Shown piece by piece: positions 26,999 through 36,155 of a DNA stretch of 64,000 nt. This stretch comes from SB11 sp964584305. Lineage in GTDB: Bacteria > Bacteroidota > Bacteroidia > UBA8524. The stretch covers positions 186,001-250,000 of the forward strand of contig CAZOZL010000003.1 in assembly GCA_964584305.1 (NCBI GenBank), given 5' to 3'. Below the pieces are notes generated by a model. That model did no database searches, was not told the origin of the DNA, and worked only from the letters and a program-made list of their open reading frames with translations. Position 1 is the first letter of the stretch, and each line of letters starts with the position of its first letter. The position numbers were made by a program, and so were the translations under genes.

Positions 26999-29581
26999 AT
27001 GATAAAATTTTTTACCCCTAAAATTATTGTTCTTATAATTATTTCAGTAGTGGTAATGGCAGCAGGCACTGCTATGAAATTTGGTAGTAACCCTCCTGTA
27101 TCACGTACCAATGCCCCTGGTGAGCAAAACTGTACCGTTTGCCACTCGGGTACATTAAACCCTACAATGGCTAATTTAAATAACCTAACGCTTACTACTA
27201 ACTTTACAGGCAGTGGATACTTGCCCGATAGTTCTTATACCCTTACGGTAAAATACACAGAAACTGGAGTAACTCGCTTTGGTTTCCAAATAACTGCTTT
27301 AACCAAAGTAGGGAATAACCCCACAGGAACTTTTACAGCGGGTTCTGGCTCATCAAAAGCTACTGGAGTAATTTCTGGTAAAACTCGTGAGTATATACGC
27401 CACAATGGTGGTGGTGGCTCAAGTAACGGAAAAGGAGAATGGACATTTACATGGAAAGCCCCTAAAACCAATCAAGGAAAAATAGTTTTTTATGTGATAG
27501 TGAATGCTTCAAACGCTGACGGCGGAAACGGTGGAGACGCTATTTATGCTAAAACATTTGAGTTTGGCACATCTTCACTTTTACCAGTGGCTTTAATATC
27601 GGTAAACAAAACTACTGTTTGTGCTGGCGATACTATACAGTTTACAGGCATTGGAACGAATAGCCCCACCTCATACGCATGGAAATTTAAAGCAGGCAAC
27701 CCATCAAGCACAACGATAAAAAACCCTAAGGTTGTTTTTCAAATACCTGGTACTTATGTAGATACCTTACGGGTAAAAAATGCCAAAGGAGAGTCTGCCC
27801 CTGTTACCATTAAAATTGTAGTAAACAGTGTGCCAGTAGCACAAATTGTTAGTGTACAACCTAATGACAGTATTTGTAGTGGAGACACTGTAAAAATGGC
27901 TGCTATATTTGGTGCAAACCTTAGATATAAGTGGAATACAGGCAACTCTGCCGATACATTAAGCAATGTAAAAATTACCAAAACTGGCACTTATACTGTA
28001 ACGGTAACCAATAGCAACAATTGTAGCAAAACCAGTTTTCCTATAAATATTGTGGTGAAGCCTAAATTTGGACTATCATTAGAAACCTCAAACTTTATAG
28101 ATACCGTTTGCGAAGACGACTCGGTAACATTTGTAGCGCAATCATTCACTGGTTTTGATAATTACATCTTTTGGCGCAATGGAAACATAGTGCAAAACAG
28201 TGCTACTAATACTTTTAAAACGGCAGTAGCTCTTAACGATACTTTTGAGGTTGTAGGCACTAAAGATGATTGCGATAGCGACCCATCAAAGAAAATATTA
28301 GTAATAAGCAAACGTTTAGCTGCTCCCGTTATTACTTGTGGCACTACTACTACATCAAGCATTATATTTAACTGGAGTGCCGTTACTGGTGCTAAAGGCT
28401 ACGAAGTAAGCACAGATACAGGCAAAATATGGCAAATGCCATCAAGCGGAGTAACAGGATTAACACATACAGTAAATGGTCTTACCTTTAATACCGATGT
28501 GCAATTAATGGTGCGGGCAACGGATGATGCGCCTTGTTTTAAAGGCAATACAGGCACTAAAGTATGCAAAACATTATCATGCTCGGGAGTAACATTTGCC
28601 ACTAATGTTGCCGATACATTAATTTGCCCAGGAGACTCTACTACTATTACTATAAACAATATTTCAGCTTCAAAATACTCGCTGCGTTTTGGAAATGGTG
28701 CCTTTGGTACTACTACTACTACCTTTGTAGTTAAGCCCACACAAACTACTGATTTTGCTTTTGAATTAATAGATTCTAATAAGCTAAATTGCCCCCCGCT
28801 TACTTTTACCGTAAAAGTAAAAGTAGAGAATGTACCTAATTTGATTTTAACAGCCAACTCTGGAACCACTATTTGTGATAACCATGAGCTCGAGTTAAAT
28901 GCAAGTCAAGGATTTCTTTTTTATATACTTTTTGTAAATAATTCACAAACCTTTATTTCAAGTACTAATGGAATACTTAAATATTCAGGCTTTGTAAATG
29001 GTGATAAAGCTAAAGTAAGAGGACTTACAAACAATTGCCGTACATTTTCAAATGAGTTAAGTATAACAGTAAACCCCTTACCAAAAGTGGGCTTCACATC
29101 AACAATAAATAACCTTGCCGTTAATTTTGATGATACCACATCAACCACACAAATACGTAGCTGGGATTTTGGTGATGGTGCTGCATCAACATTAAAAAAC
29201 CCTACACATACCTATGCCACAGTAGGTAATTTTGCCGTGAAACTAATAGTAACCACTGTTGATGGTTGTACAGACTCACTAACCAAACAACTTACTACAC
29301 AAAATGTATCGGTGGGTGATATTTTAGGATTATTTCAACTTGATGTTTATCCTAACCCTACTAAAGGAATTTTACAACTTGATTTTGAGTGGTTAAGTGA
29401 GGATGAAATTACCCTAACTGTTACTGATATTAGCGGTAAAAAAGTATGGAGCGATATAATAAACCAAACGGGTAAACATAGCCGCACAATAGATTTAAGT
29501 GCGCTTGCTGATGGGACGTACTTGTTACAACTAAAAACCCCGCAAGGAATGCACACTTTAAAAGTACTAAAAACGAAATAA
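26999..29581 (+). CDS. T9SS type A protein with choice-of-anchor V domain and PKD/Ig-like repeats
   Basis: 860 residues. The N-terminus 'MIKFFTPKIIVLIIISVVVM' is a signal or anchor. Residues ~36-195 look like the choice-of-anchor V (Reeler-like) domain, with a conserved 'NCTVCHSG' CxxCH that could bind heme or a metal. PKD and Ig-like domains follow (~200-280, ~285-360, ~365-440), then an FN3-like segment (~440-525) and more Ig-like units. A final PKD at ~700-770 ('IRSWDFGDGAASTLKNPTHTY') precedes the type A sorting domain (~780-860: 'VYPNPTKGILQLDF ... DGTYLLQLKT'). Secreted through T9SS. It has its own transcript after a terminator. Confidence 0.88.
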   Translation: MIKFFTPKIIVLIIISVVVMAAGTAMKFGSNPPVSRTNAPGEQNCTVCHSGTLNPTMANLNNLTLTTNFTGSGYLPDSSYTLTVKYTETGVTRFGFQITALTKVGNNPTGTFTAGSGSSKATGVISGKTREYIRHNGGGGSSNGKGEWTFTWKAPKTNQGKIVFYVIVNASNADGGNGGDAIYAKTFEFGTSSLLPVALISVNKTTVCAGDTIQFTGIGTNSPTSYAWKFKAGNPSSTTIKNPKVVFQIPGTYVDTLRVKNAKGESAPVTIKIVVNSVPVAQIVSVQPNDSICSGDTVKMAAIFGANLRYKWNTGNSADTLSNVKITKTGTYTVTVTNSNNCSKTSFPINIVVKPKFGLSLETSNFIDTVCEDDSVTFVAQSFTGFDNYIFWRNGNIVQNSATNTFKTAVALNDTFEVVGTKDDCDSDPSKKILVISKRLAAPVITCGTTTTSSIIFNWSAVTGAKGYEVSTDTGKIWQMPSSGVTGLTHTVNGLTFNTDVQLMVRATDDAPCFKGNTGTKVCKTLSCSGVTFATNVADTLICPGDSTTITINNISASKYSLRFGNGAFGTTTTTFVVKPTQTTDFAFELIDSNKLNCPPLTFTVKVKVENVPNLILTANSGTTICDNHELELNASQGFLFYILFVNNSQTFISSTNGILKYSGFVNGDKAKVRGLTNNCRTFSNELSITVNPLPKVGFTSTINNLAVNFDDTTSTTQIRSWDFGDGAASTLKNPTHTYATVGNFAVKLIVTTVDGCTDSLTKQLTTQNVSVGDILGLFQLDVYPNPTKGILQLDFEWLSEDEITLTVTDISGKKVWSDIINQTGKHSRTIDLSALADGTYLLQLKTPQGMHTLKVLKTK

Positions 29582-29638
29582 GAATTTGTATAGGTTAAAA
29601 CCCTGTTCAGCACCACACAGATTGCCGTACTCATACCA

Positions 29639-29690
29639 TTCAGGCATTTTCTTGCAGCAGGTTTCAACCTGCTGCAAGAAAATGCCTGAA
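29639..29690. repeat. 52-nt near-perfect hairpin (25-bp arms)
   Basis: Left arm 29639-29663, 2-nt centre, right arm 29666-29690, with no mismatches. The core GCAGGTT-TC-AACCTGC resembles palindromes at 40.6 and 50.1 kb. It lies between convergent genes, so it may also end both transcripts. Confidence 0.8.
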
Positions 29691-29756
29691 CAAAAGACTT
29701 TATGTATAGAATGGGCATTCGTGCCTATTCTATCTAAAGGCTAAAAGCTAATAAAA

Positions 29757-30371
29757 TTAAAACAGCCCGTTTACTTCTGATTCTATACGGCGAAGTACTT
29801 CACCAAAATCTTCTTGATTGTCTATAAAATTTAGATTGTCCACGTCCAAAACCAGTAGTTTACCACTTTTATAGGTGCTAATCCATGCTTCGTAGCGTTC
29901 ATTTAATCGTTTTAGGTAATCCAGCCTAATGCTGTCTTCATATTCCCGTCCACGTTTCTGTATTTGGTTTACCAGTGTGGGTATTCCTGTGCGTAGATAA
30001 ATTAACAGGTCGGGCGGTTGTATAAATTCGTTCAAAGTATTGAACAAGCGGTTATAGTTTTCATAATCACGGGTACTCATTAGTCCCATGGCGTGTAGGT
30101 TGGGGGCAAATATATAAGCATCCTCATACACGGTGCGGTCTTGTATTACATCGTTCCCTGTTTCGCGTATTTGCATTATAGAGTTGAAACGACTGTTTAA
30201 GAAATATATTTGTAGGTTAAAAGACCACCGAGGCATATCTTCATAAAAATCACTTATGTATGGATTGTCTTCCACGTCCTCGTAGTGTGGCTCCCAGTTG
30301 TAATGTCGTGCCAATAGGGTAGTTAATGTTGTTTTCCCCGATCCTATATTTCCTGCTATCGCTATATGCAT
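29757..30371 (-). CDS. Deoxynucleoside kinase
   Basis: 204-residue P-loop kinase that phosphorylates deoxynucleosides for the salvage pathway. 'MHIAIAGNIGSGKTTLTTLLARHY' carries Walker A at residues ~7-15; 'ERY/EDV...NPYISDFYEDMPRWSFNLQIYFLNSRF' is the substrate region; 'QDRTVYEDAYIFAPNLHAMG' has the DR(S/T) motif; and the lid is 'QIQKRGREYE'. Typical of the dGK/dCK/dAK family in Bacteroidota. Its substrate preference cannot be read. Same strand as trmN6 upstream, 59 bp apart. Confidence 0.93.
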   Translation of the reverse strand: MHIAIAGNIGSGKTTLTTLLARHYNWEPHYEDVEDNPYISDFYEDMPRWSFNLQIYFLNSRFNSIMQIRETGNDVIQDRTVYEDAYIFAPNLHAMGLMSTRDYENYNRLFNTLNEFIQPPDLLIYLRTGIPTLVNQIQKRGREYEDSIRLDYLKRLNERYEAWISTYKSGKLLVLDVDNLNFIDNQEDFGEVLRRIESEVNGLF

Positions 30372-30430
30372 ACCTTCAAATTAAAACTTAAAATGTTATA
30401 ATGTATAACTGTGGTGGATAAAATTATAAT

Positions 30431-31147
30431 TTATCTTTGTTCTACTAAGTGAAAATCCTTTGTTAGTTGGGTGTATTCATCACTCCAACTTTTATCAATA
30501 TTGTAAATATGTAAACGTTCTTCGTGTAGTTTTTCTGTGGGATGCTTGCTAAATTCCATTACCCTACGAATGGTGGGCGAGTTTGCGAAACTACTTATTT
30601 GTACTTGTCTTTTTAGCGATAAGTCATTTTTAATAGCCAAGTTAATAAACTGCGTACATTCTAATTCGGGTAATATCACCCCAAAAACGCCTCTACCGCC
30701 TAATAGTTTATTAGCAGTATGTAATACTGCTTCGTGTGTTAATGAAACTGTACTTCTTGCACCTGCCCTATCGCCTATGGTGCTGGGCGATGGTTGAAAA
30801 TAGGGCGGGTTACATATTATATACTCATACAAAATTACATCTATATTAGTATATTGTTGTATGGCTTCATTGTATATGGTAAGCCTGTAATCCCACTGGC
30901 TATTGGTAAAATTTTTTTGGGCACAGTTTGCTGCTTTTGTATTTATTTCCACCGCATCAATAATAGCATCGGGGCAACGTTGGGCAAGCATTAGGCTTAA
31001 AACCCCTGTGCCTGTACCAATGTCTAATATATTTTGTGCGCTATTGGGTTGTGCCAAAACTCCTAAAAGCATAGCATCAGTACCCATTTTCATAGCACAA
31101 CCATCTTGGTTAATATCAAACTTTTTGAATTTGAAAATAGTGTTCAC
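30431..31147 (-). CDS. tRNA1(Val) (adenine(37)-N6)-methyltransferase (TrmN6/YfiC family)
   Basis: 238 residues if begun at GTG 31147 ('MNTIFKFKKFDINQDGCAMKMGTDAMLLG'). SAM motif 'ILDIGTGTGVLSLMLAQ' at ~37-53, acidic loop 'DAVEIN', and the catalytic 'NPPYF' at ~116-120 of N6-adenine methylases. A TTG at 31156 is also in frame but lies inside the promoter sequence TATATTTG, so GTG is preferred. It methylates A37 of tRNA-Val in characterised relatives. It precedes the deoxynucleoside kinase and may be co-transcribed with it. Confidence 0.88.
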   Translation of the reverse strand: MNTIFKFKKFDINQDGCAMKMGTDAMLLGVLAQPNSAQNILDIGTGTGVLSLMLAQRCPDAIIDAVEINTKAANCAQKNFTNSQWDYRLTIYNEAIQQYTNIDVILYEYIICNPPYFQPSPSTIGDRAGARSTVSLTHEAVLHTANKLLGGRGVFGVILPELECTQFINLAIKNDLSLKRQVQISSFANSPTIRRVMEFSKHPTEKLHEERLHIYNIDKSWSDEYTQLTKDFHLVEQR

Positions 31148-31153
31148 AGGGCG

Positions 31154-31161
31154 CAAATATA
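31154..31161 (-). promoter_or_regulatory. -7 element TATATTTG, 6 bp before the trmN6 GTG start
   Basis: Minus-strand TAnnTTTG followed by six bases and GTG (31147). It decides against the upstream TTG start and implies a leaderless transcript. Confidence 0.5.
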
Positions 31162-31205
31162 GTACTACAAGTTACTTTTCATATGTGTCAAATTTTTAAA
31201 ATTTT

Positions 31206-31408
31206 GGTAGTGTCTCAGTTTGAAAATTGTTGATTGTGAAAAAAATAGGTGTCTGTTAAATTTACTACCCACTCTACATCAAATAATTCTTTTCTTACTC
31301 CTGCTTCCATTGCTGGGGTTACTCTTAATGCTTTATGAATTTTAACAAAGGTACGAATAACCTACCTATTTGATAATATAAGGATTTTTTTCAAACTGAG
31401 ACACTACC
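31206..31408 (-). mobile_element. 203-bp MITE, copy B (inverted relative to copy A)
   Basis: Perfect 20-bp terminal inverted repeats GGTAGTGTCTCAGTTTGAAA at 31206-31225 and 31389-31408; flanking TTTT/AAAA extends the pairing. The body matches copy A at 198 of 203 positions in reverse complement. The transposase C-terminal remnant ('HKALRVTPAMEAG') is also present here, on the minus strand. It ends immediately before the 'KKQLLLLVMAVLFLL' codons of the next gene, whose ATG is missing. Confidence 0.87.
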
Positions 31409-31675
31409 AAAAAACAACTGCTTTTATTGGTAATGGCTGTGCTATTTCTATTGCCTAACAGTGTGCAAGCACAAACAAACCCCACGCTTGCCCAAAACCT
31501 AAAAAAATATTGGGAACAACGAGATAGACTTAGAAAATTTTTTGTGAAAATTGGCGATGATCAAGGGGGAAGTATTCCTGCCATCAAACGTAACCGATAT
31601 GACAATGCCAACTTTATGCGATGGGATGATGCCACTACATTACTTAAAACTGGCACTGTTTTGGCTATTCAATAG
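31409..31675 (+). pseudogene. Signal-peptide protein with start codon lost at the MITE junction
   Basis: Directly after the MITE the frame reads K-K-Q-L-L-L-L-V-M-A-V-L-F-L-L-P-N-S-V-Q-A-Q, a signal peptide missing only its initiator Met. There is a TGA in frame inside the MITE (31397-31399). Possible rescue starts are TTG 31427 and ATG 31433, which would give a shortened signal. The mature part (~66 residues: 'NPTLAQNLKKYWEQRDRLRK' then 'FFVKIGDDQGGSIPAIKRN', 'MRWDDATTLLKTGTVLAIQ') ends abruptly and may also be 3'-truncated. Family not recognised. The stop is 2 bp before the next ATG. Confidence 0.55.
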
Positions 31676-31677
31676 CC

Positions 31678-32412
31678 ATGCGTACTATTATTTGTCTCAT
31701 CATTTTTGTTTTGTTTTCATCGTGCAGTAGAGATATACAAATGATTACTGTAAAATCTGATATTATTGAACAAGACAGTATGCTCCGTTACGAAAACGAT
31801 ACTTTTGAAATAGTATATAATCTTTTTGAAGAAAATGGTTTATTATCATTTAGTATTTACAACAAATCGGATAAACCTTTGTATGTAGATTGGAAACGAA
31901 GCGCATTTATTCAAGGCGAACAACGGGCAGTGTATTGGGAAAACACAAGCACCTTTTATTCCGTTACTACAGGTTCTACTGTTAACTGGCTTAGAGATTA
32001 TAGTACCAGTATGAGCCACACTTTCGGGATGGTTACCACCCCTGAACAAGTTGCATTTATCCCCCCAAAAACTGCAATAGGTATGGCACATTTCAAGCTG
32101 GGCAATACAGTTTGGTTCGAGGGATTAGAAGAAGATAGCACTTACAAAAAAAGACGGCGAAGTTCCTCATTTAAAAGTAAAAAATACGAAAGTTCTAACT
32201 CGCCATCGGTATTTAGAAACTTTCTTACCCTTTCTTTAAATCATAAATTTAATACCGAGTTTTATATTGACCACTCGTTTTGGGTAAGTAAGGTTACACA
32301 TTTGAATGAAAAAGAATTTATTTTAATTACTAATGATTTAGATAATTCTGGAGGGTTTATTTTTATATACCCTTTTGAAAAACCCAATGTTTATTATAAT
32401 TTTTTACATTAA
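31678..32412 (+). CDS. Hypothetical lipoprotein
   Basis: 244 residues with lipoprotein signal 'MRTIICLIIFVLFSSC' (lipobox FSSC, Cys 16). The mature protein contains 'NKSDKPLYVDWKRSAFIQGE', with nearby lines such as 'TPEQVAFIPPKTAIGMAHF', which suggest a beta-sandwich of the kind seen in Bacteroidota lipoproteins of unknown role. No catalytic motif is visible. It begins 2 bp after the broken gene at 31409-31675, so it may depend on that transcript. Ends 191 bp before gyrB. Confidence 0.75.
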   Translation: MRTIICLIIFVLFSSCSRDIQMITVKSDIIEQDSMLRYENDTFEIVYNLFEENGLLSFSIYNKSDKPLYVDWKRSAFIQGEQRAVYWENTSTFYSVTTGSTVNWLRDYSTSMSHTFGMVTTPEQVAFIPPKTAIGMAHFKLGNTVWFEGLEEDSTYKKRRRSSSFKSKKYESSNSPSVFRNFLTLSLNHKFNTEFYIDHSFWVSKVTHLNEKEFILITNDLDNSGGFIFIYPFEKPNVYYNFLH

Positions 32413-32603
32413 AAAAATCTAAAAGCAGCACCTCTTTTTTTAAACCATTTTCAGCAGAACTGGTATTGTATTTTATAGGGTATTTCTGTCTCAAAAACAT
32501 ATCCACAAGGGCGTGGAAAAATGCTTGCTTAAACAGAAGCTAAACCTTTGAAAATTCTATACTTAGGGCTACTTTTACATATTCTATTTTATACCAATTT
32601 TTT

Positions 32604-34559
32604 ATGAGTGAAGAAGTAACTGACAGAGCAAATTATGGAGCTGATAATATTCAGGTTCTTGAAGGATTAGAAGCGGTGCGCAAACGCCCTTCTATGTATA
32701 TAGGTGATACAGGAGCCAGAGGCTTGCACCACTTAGTATATGAGGTGGTAGATAACTCTATTGACGAAGCCCTTGCGGGGCATTGTGATACTATAAATGT
32801 TACTATAAACGAAGATAATTCTATCACCGTTTTAGATAACGGGCGTGGAATACCCACAGGCATACATACCAAAGAAAACCGTAGTGCGCTTGAAGTAGTA
32901 ATGACGGTGCTACACGCAGGAGGTAAATTTGATAAAGATACCTACAAAGTATCAGGAGGTTTGCACGGTGTGGGGGTGAGTTGTGTAAATGCACTTTCTA
33001 AGGATTTACGGGTTACCGTTTACCGTGAGGGAAAAACTTGGCAGCAAGAGTATAAAGCAGGTATCCCTCAATACGATGTAAAAGCCATTGGTGATGCAGA
33101 TAAAACAGGTACAGAAGTACACTTTATTCCTGATGATACTATTTTTACCGTAACCACATACAACTATGATACACTGGCTGCACGTATGCGTGAATTATCT
33201 TACCTAAACAGAGGGATAACTATTACTATTACTGATAAACGAGAAACAGATGAAGAAGGAAATACAAAAGGCGATACTTTCTTTTCAGAAGGTGGGCTAA
33301 AAGAGTTTGTTGCTTACCTTGATGGCAATCGTGAAAAATTAATTCCCCACCCTGTATATGTTGAAGGTGAAAAAGCAGGCGTTCCTGTTGAGGTAGCTTT
33401 GCAATACAATACTGGCTATGCTGAAAACCTGCACTCGTATGTTAATAATATTAATACTATTGAGGGCGGTACTCACGTTTCAGGATTTCGCCGTGCGCTT
33501 ACCCGTACCTTAAAATCGTATGCGGATAGAGAAGGATTATTAAAAAACCTGAAATTTGAAATTAGTGGCGATGATTTTAGAGAGGGTTTAACGGCTATTA
33601 TCTCGGTAAAAGTAGCCGAACCACAGTTTGAAGGGCAAACCAAAACCAAATTAGGTAATAATGATGTGATGGGTGCCGTTGACCAATGTGTGGGCGATAT
33701 GCTAAACAACTTTTTAGAAGAAAACCCCAAAGAAGCCAAAATTATAATAAGCAAAGTAGTGCTTGCTGCTACTGCTCGCCATGCGGCTCGCAAAGCCCGT
33801 GAAATGGTACAGCGTAAAGGGGCTATGAGCGGAATGGGCTTGCCTGGTAAGCTATCAGACTGCTCTGGTACAGACCCTGCCGCTTGCGAAATATACTTAG
33901 TAGAGGGAGACTCGGCGGGTGGAACTGCAAAGCAAGGACGTAACCGTTCTTTTCAAGCTATATTGCCCCTGCGTGGTAAAATACTAAACGTAGAAAAAGC
34001 CCTTGAACATAAAATATACGAGAACGAGGAAATAAAAAATATGTTTACTGCTTTGGGAGTAACCATTGGTACAGAAGAAGACAGTAAAGAACTTAACCTT
34101 GTAAAACTGCGCTACCATAAAATTATAATTATGACAGATGCAGACGTTGATGGTAGCCATATACGTACCCTTATACTTACCTTCTTTTTCCGATATATGA
34201 AGAAACTGGTGGAGCAAGGCTACTTATACATTGCCACACCACCACTATACTTAGTAAAAAAAGGACGGGAAGAACGCTATTGCTGGGATGATGCACAGCG
34301 CGATAGTGCAGTACGTGAAATAGCCAAAGATAGCAAAATAGAAAGTGTGGGCATACAACGCTATAAAGGTTTGGGAGAAATGAATGCCGAGCAACTTTGG
34401 CAAACTACTATGAACCCTGAAAAGCGCACACTTAAACAAGTAACTTTAGATAGTGTAGCTGAAGCTGACCATGTTTTTAGTATGCTAATGGGTGATGAAG
34501 TACCACCTCGCCGTGCGTTTATAGAAAGCCACGCTAAGTATGCTAATATTGATGCGTAG
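32604..34559 (+). CDS. gyrB: DNA gyrase subunit B
   Basis: 651-residue ATPase subunit of gyrase (type IIA topoisomerase that introduces negative supercoils). The GHKL ATPase: 'LEAVRKRPSMYIGDTG' (~22), 'EVVDNSIDEALAG' with the catalytic Glu and Asn (~45-57), 'DNGRGIP' (~80) and 'GLHGVGVSCVNALS' (~120). TOPRIM: 'EIYLVEGDSAGGTAKQGRNR' (~434) and 'MTDADVDGSHIRTL' (~512). The C-terminus has 'RYKGLGEMNAEQLWQTTMNP'. Normal length for the phylum. gyrA is not adjacent. A terminator follows. Confidence 0.97.
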   Translation: MSEEVTDRANYGADNIQVLEGLEAVRKRPSMYIGDTGARGLHHLVYEVVDNSIDEALAGHCDTINVTINEDNSITVLDNGRGIPTGIHTKENRSALEVVMTVLHAGGKFDKDTYKVSGGLHGVGVSCVNALSKDLRVTVYREGKTWQQEYKAGIPQYDVKAIGDADKTGTEVHFIPDDTIFTVTTYNYDTLAARMRELSYLNRGITITITDKRETDEEGNTKGDTFFSEGGLKEFVAYLDGNREKLIPHPVYVEGEKAGVPVEVALQYNTGYAENLHSYVNNINTIEGGTHVSGFRRALTRTLKSYADREGLLKNLKFEISGDDFREGLTAIISVKVAEPQFEGQTKTKLGNNDVMGAVDQCVGDMLNNFLEENPKEAKIIISKVVLAATARHAARKAREMVQRKGAMSGMGLPGKLSDCSGTDPAACEIYLVEGDSAGGTAKQGRNRSFQAILPLRGKILNVEKALEHKIYENEEIKNMFTALGVTIGTEEDSKELNLVKLRYHKIIIMTDADVDGSHIRTLILTFFFRYMKKLVEQGYLYIATPPLYLVKKGREERYCWDDAQRDSAVREIAKDSKIESVGIQRYKGLGEMNAEQLWQTTMNPEKRTLKQVTLDSVAEADHVFSMLMGDEVPPRRAFIESHAKYANIDA

Positions 34560-34583
34560 TTAAACACATCTACTATATCATAT

Positions 34584-34621
34584 AAAAAGCAGTTATCCTT
34601 AGAAAAGATAGCTGCTTTTTT
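34584..34621 (+). terminator. Terminator after gyrB
   Basis: AAAAGCAGtTATC / GATAgCTGCTTTT hairpin with one internal mismatch and a T-run, 25 bp after the gyrB stop. Confidence 0.75.
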
Positions 34622-34826
34622 ATGTTTAATTTTTAGGATCATATGTAGTAGTAAAATAGTTAGCTGTTTGTTTAGTTTTTCTAAATTAATTTCCATAAAG
34701 AATTCATGTTTTTATTTGAGTACAAGTATATACAGCTCCTTTTTACAAAAGGGGTTGTATGTTTGAAGTTATTAGTGATTTTACTGTGCTTTTAAACCTT
34801 TTTCAGTAAATACCGTCAAACACTTA

Positions 34827-36155
34827 ATGAAATTAAAAAGAGCAACAAGTGTTGTTATAGTTAGTTTTTTGCTAACTCTTTCAGCCTGTAAAAAAAATAG
34901 TGATGGTAGCGTATCTACACCTTCTATTGCCTCCCGACCTAATATATTATTAATTATTGCTGATGATATGGGTTTAGATGCTATGCCCGGCTATAATATT
35001 GGTGCAGCCAAACCCAATATGCCAATACTTGAAGGGTTGATGAAAGAAGGTATAACCTTTGATAATGTGTGGGCGTATCCTGAGTGTTCTCCAACCAGAG
35101 CTTCAATACTTACAGGCAGGTACGGTTACCATACAGGAGTATTAAGCGTTACTGATGCTAACCAAATTCCATTATCAGAAACGTCAATACAGAAATATTT
35201 AGATGATAAAACAAGTGCTACTTATAGCAGTGCTATAATTGGTAAATGGCATTTGGGGGGAAATAGTAATGGAGGGGTAAACAGTCCTGCTAATATGGGA
35301 GTGAAGCACTATGCAGGTTTATACACAGGTGCAGTGCAAGATTATAGTGATTGGACATTAACCACCAACGGTGTACAAACTAATAGTAAAGAATATACTA
35401 CTACCAAGTTTACTGATTTGGCTATCGATTGGATAGACCAACAAAGCCAGCCTTGGTTTTTATGGTTAGCCTATAATGCACCCCATACTCCCTTTCATTT
35501 ACCGCCAAACGATTTACACGATAGAGATAATTTACCTACCGATGCAGCCTCAATAGATGCCAACCCGCAACCCTACTTTTTTGCAATGATAGAGGCTATG
35601 GATGCTGAAATAGGACGATTGCTTGCCTCATTAACACAAGCTGAAAGAAACAATACATTAATAGTATTTATTGGTGATAATGGCACTACCCGCCAAGTGA
35701 TACAAACACCATACAGAGGGCAAAAAGCTAAGGGTACTATATACCAAGGAGGCGTTGCAGTGCCTATGGTAGTGGCAGGCAATGGAGTAACCCGAAAAGG
35801 GGAGCGTGAGGCAGCTTTGATAAACTCTACCGATTTATTTGCTACCATTGCTGATGTGGCTGGGGCAGGTATTATTGAGATACACGATAGTAAAAGCATT
35901 CGACCGTTATTTACCCAAGCAAATAGTGATTTTAGAGAATTTGCCTACGAAGAGTTAAAAAGCAGTACTAAAGATTATTGGACGGTACGGAATACTAAGT
36001 ACAAACTAATAGAGTATGCTAATGGGGATAAAGAGCTATACGATTTAAGTACTGACTTTTTTGAAAACACCAATTTGCTTAATGGTACACTAACCGCAGA
36101 ACAAAGTACTGCCAAACTTAGCTTAGAGGCTGAAATTGCAAGAATACGACAGTAA
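34827..36155 (+). CDS. Sulfatase-family lipoprotein
   Basis: 442-residue exported hydrolase with lipobox 'LSAC' (Cys 21). The sulfatase signature 'CSPTRASILTGRYGYHTG' near residue ~91 contains the C-x-P-T-R motif whose Cys is converted to formylglycine. Metal ligands: 'LLIIADDMG' early and 'VFIGDNGTT' near ~285, plus 'IGKWHLGG' and 'NAPHTPFHLP'. It most likely removes sulfate from a polysaccharide or other ester, although some relatives are phosphodiesterases or ethanolamine-phosphate transferases. The anaerobic sulfatase-maturating enzyme or FGE is not in the window. It is convergent with pckA. Confidence 0.88.
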   Translation: MKLKRATSVVIVSFLLTLSACKKNSDGSVSTPSIASRPNILLIIADDMGLDAMPGYNIGAAKPNMPILEGLMKEGITFDNVWAYPECSPTRASILTGRYGYHTGVLSVTDANQIPLSETSIQKYLDDKTSATYSSAIIGKWHLGGNSNGGVNSPANMGVKHYAGLYTGAVQDYSDWTLTTNGVQTNSKEYTTTKFTDLAIDWIDQQSQPWFLWLAYNAPHTPFHLPPNDLHDRDNLPTDAASIDANPQPYFFAMIEAMDAEIGRLLASLTQAERNNTLIVFIGDNGTTRQVIQTPYRGQKAKGTIYQGGVAVPMVVAGNGVTRKGEREAALINSTDLFATIADVAGAGIIEIHDSKSIRPLFTQANSDFREFAYEELKSSTKDYWTVRNTKYKLIEYANGDKELYDLSTDFFENTNLLNGTLTAEQSTAKLSLEAEIARIRQ

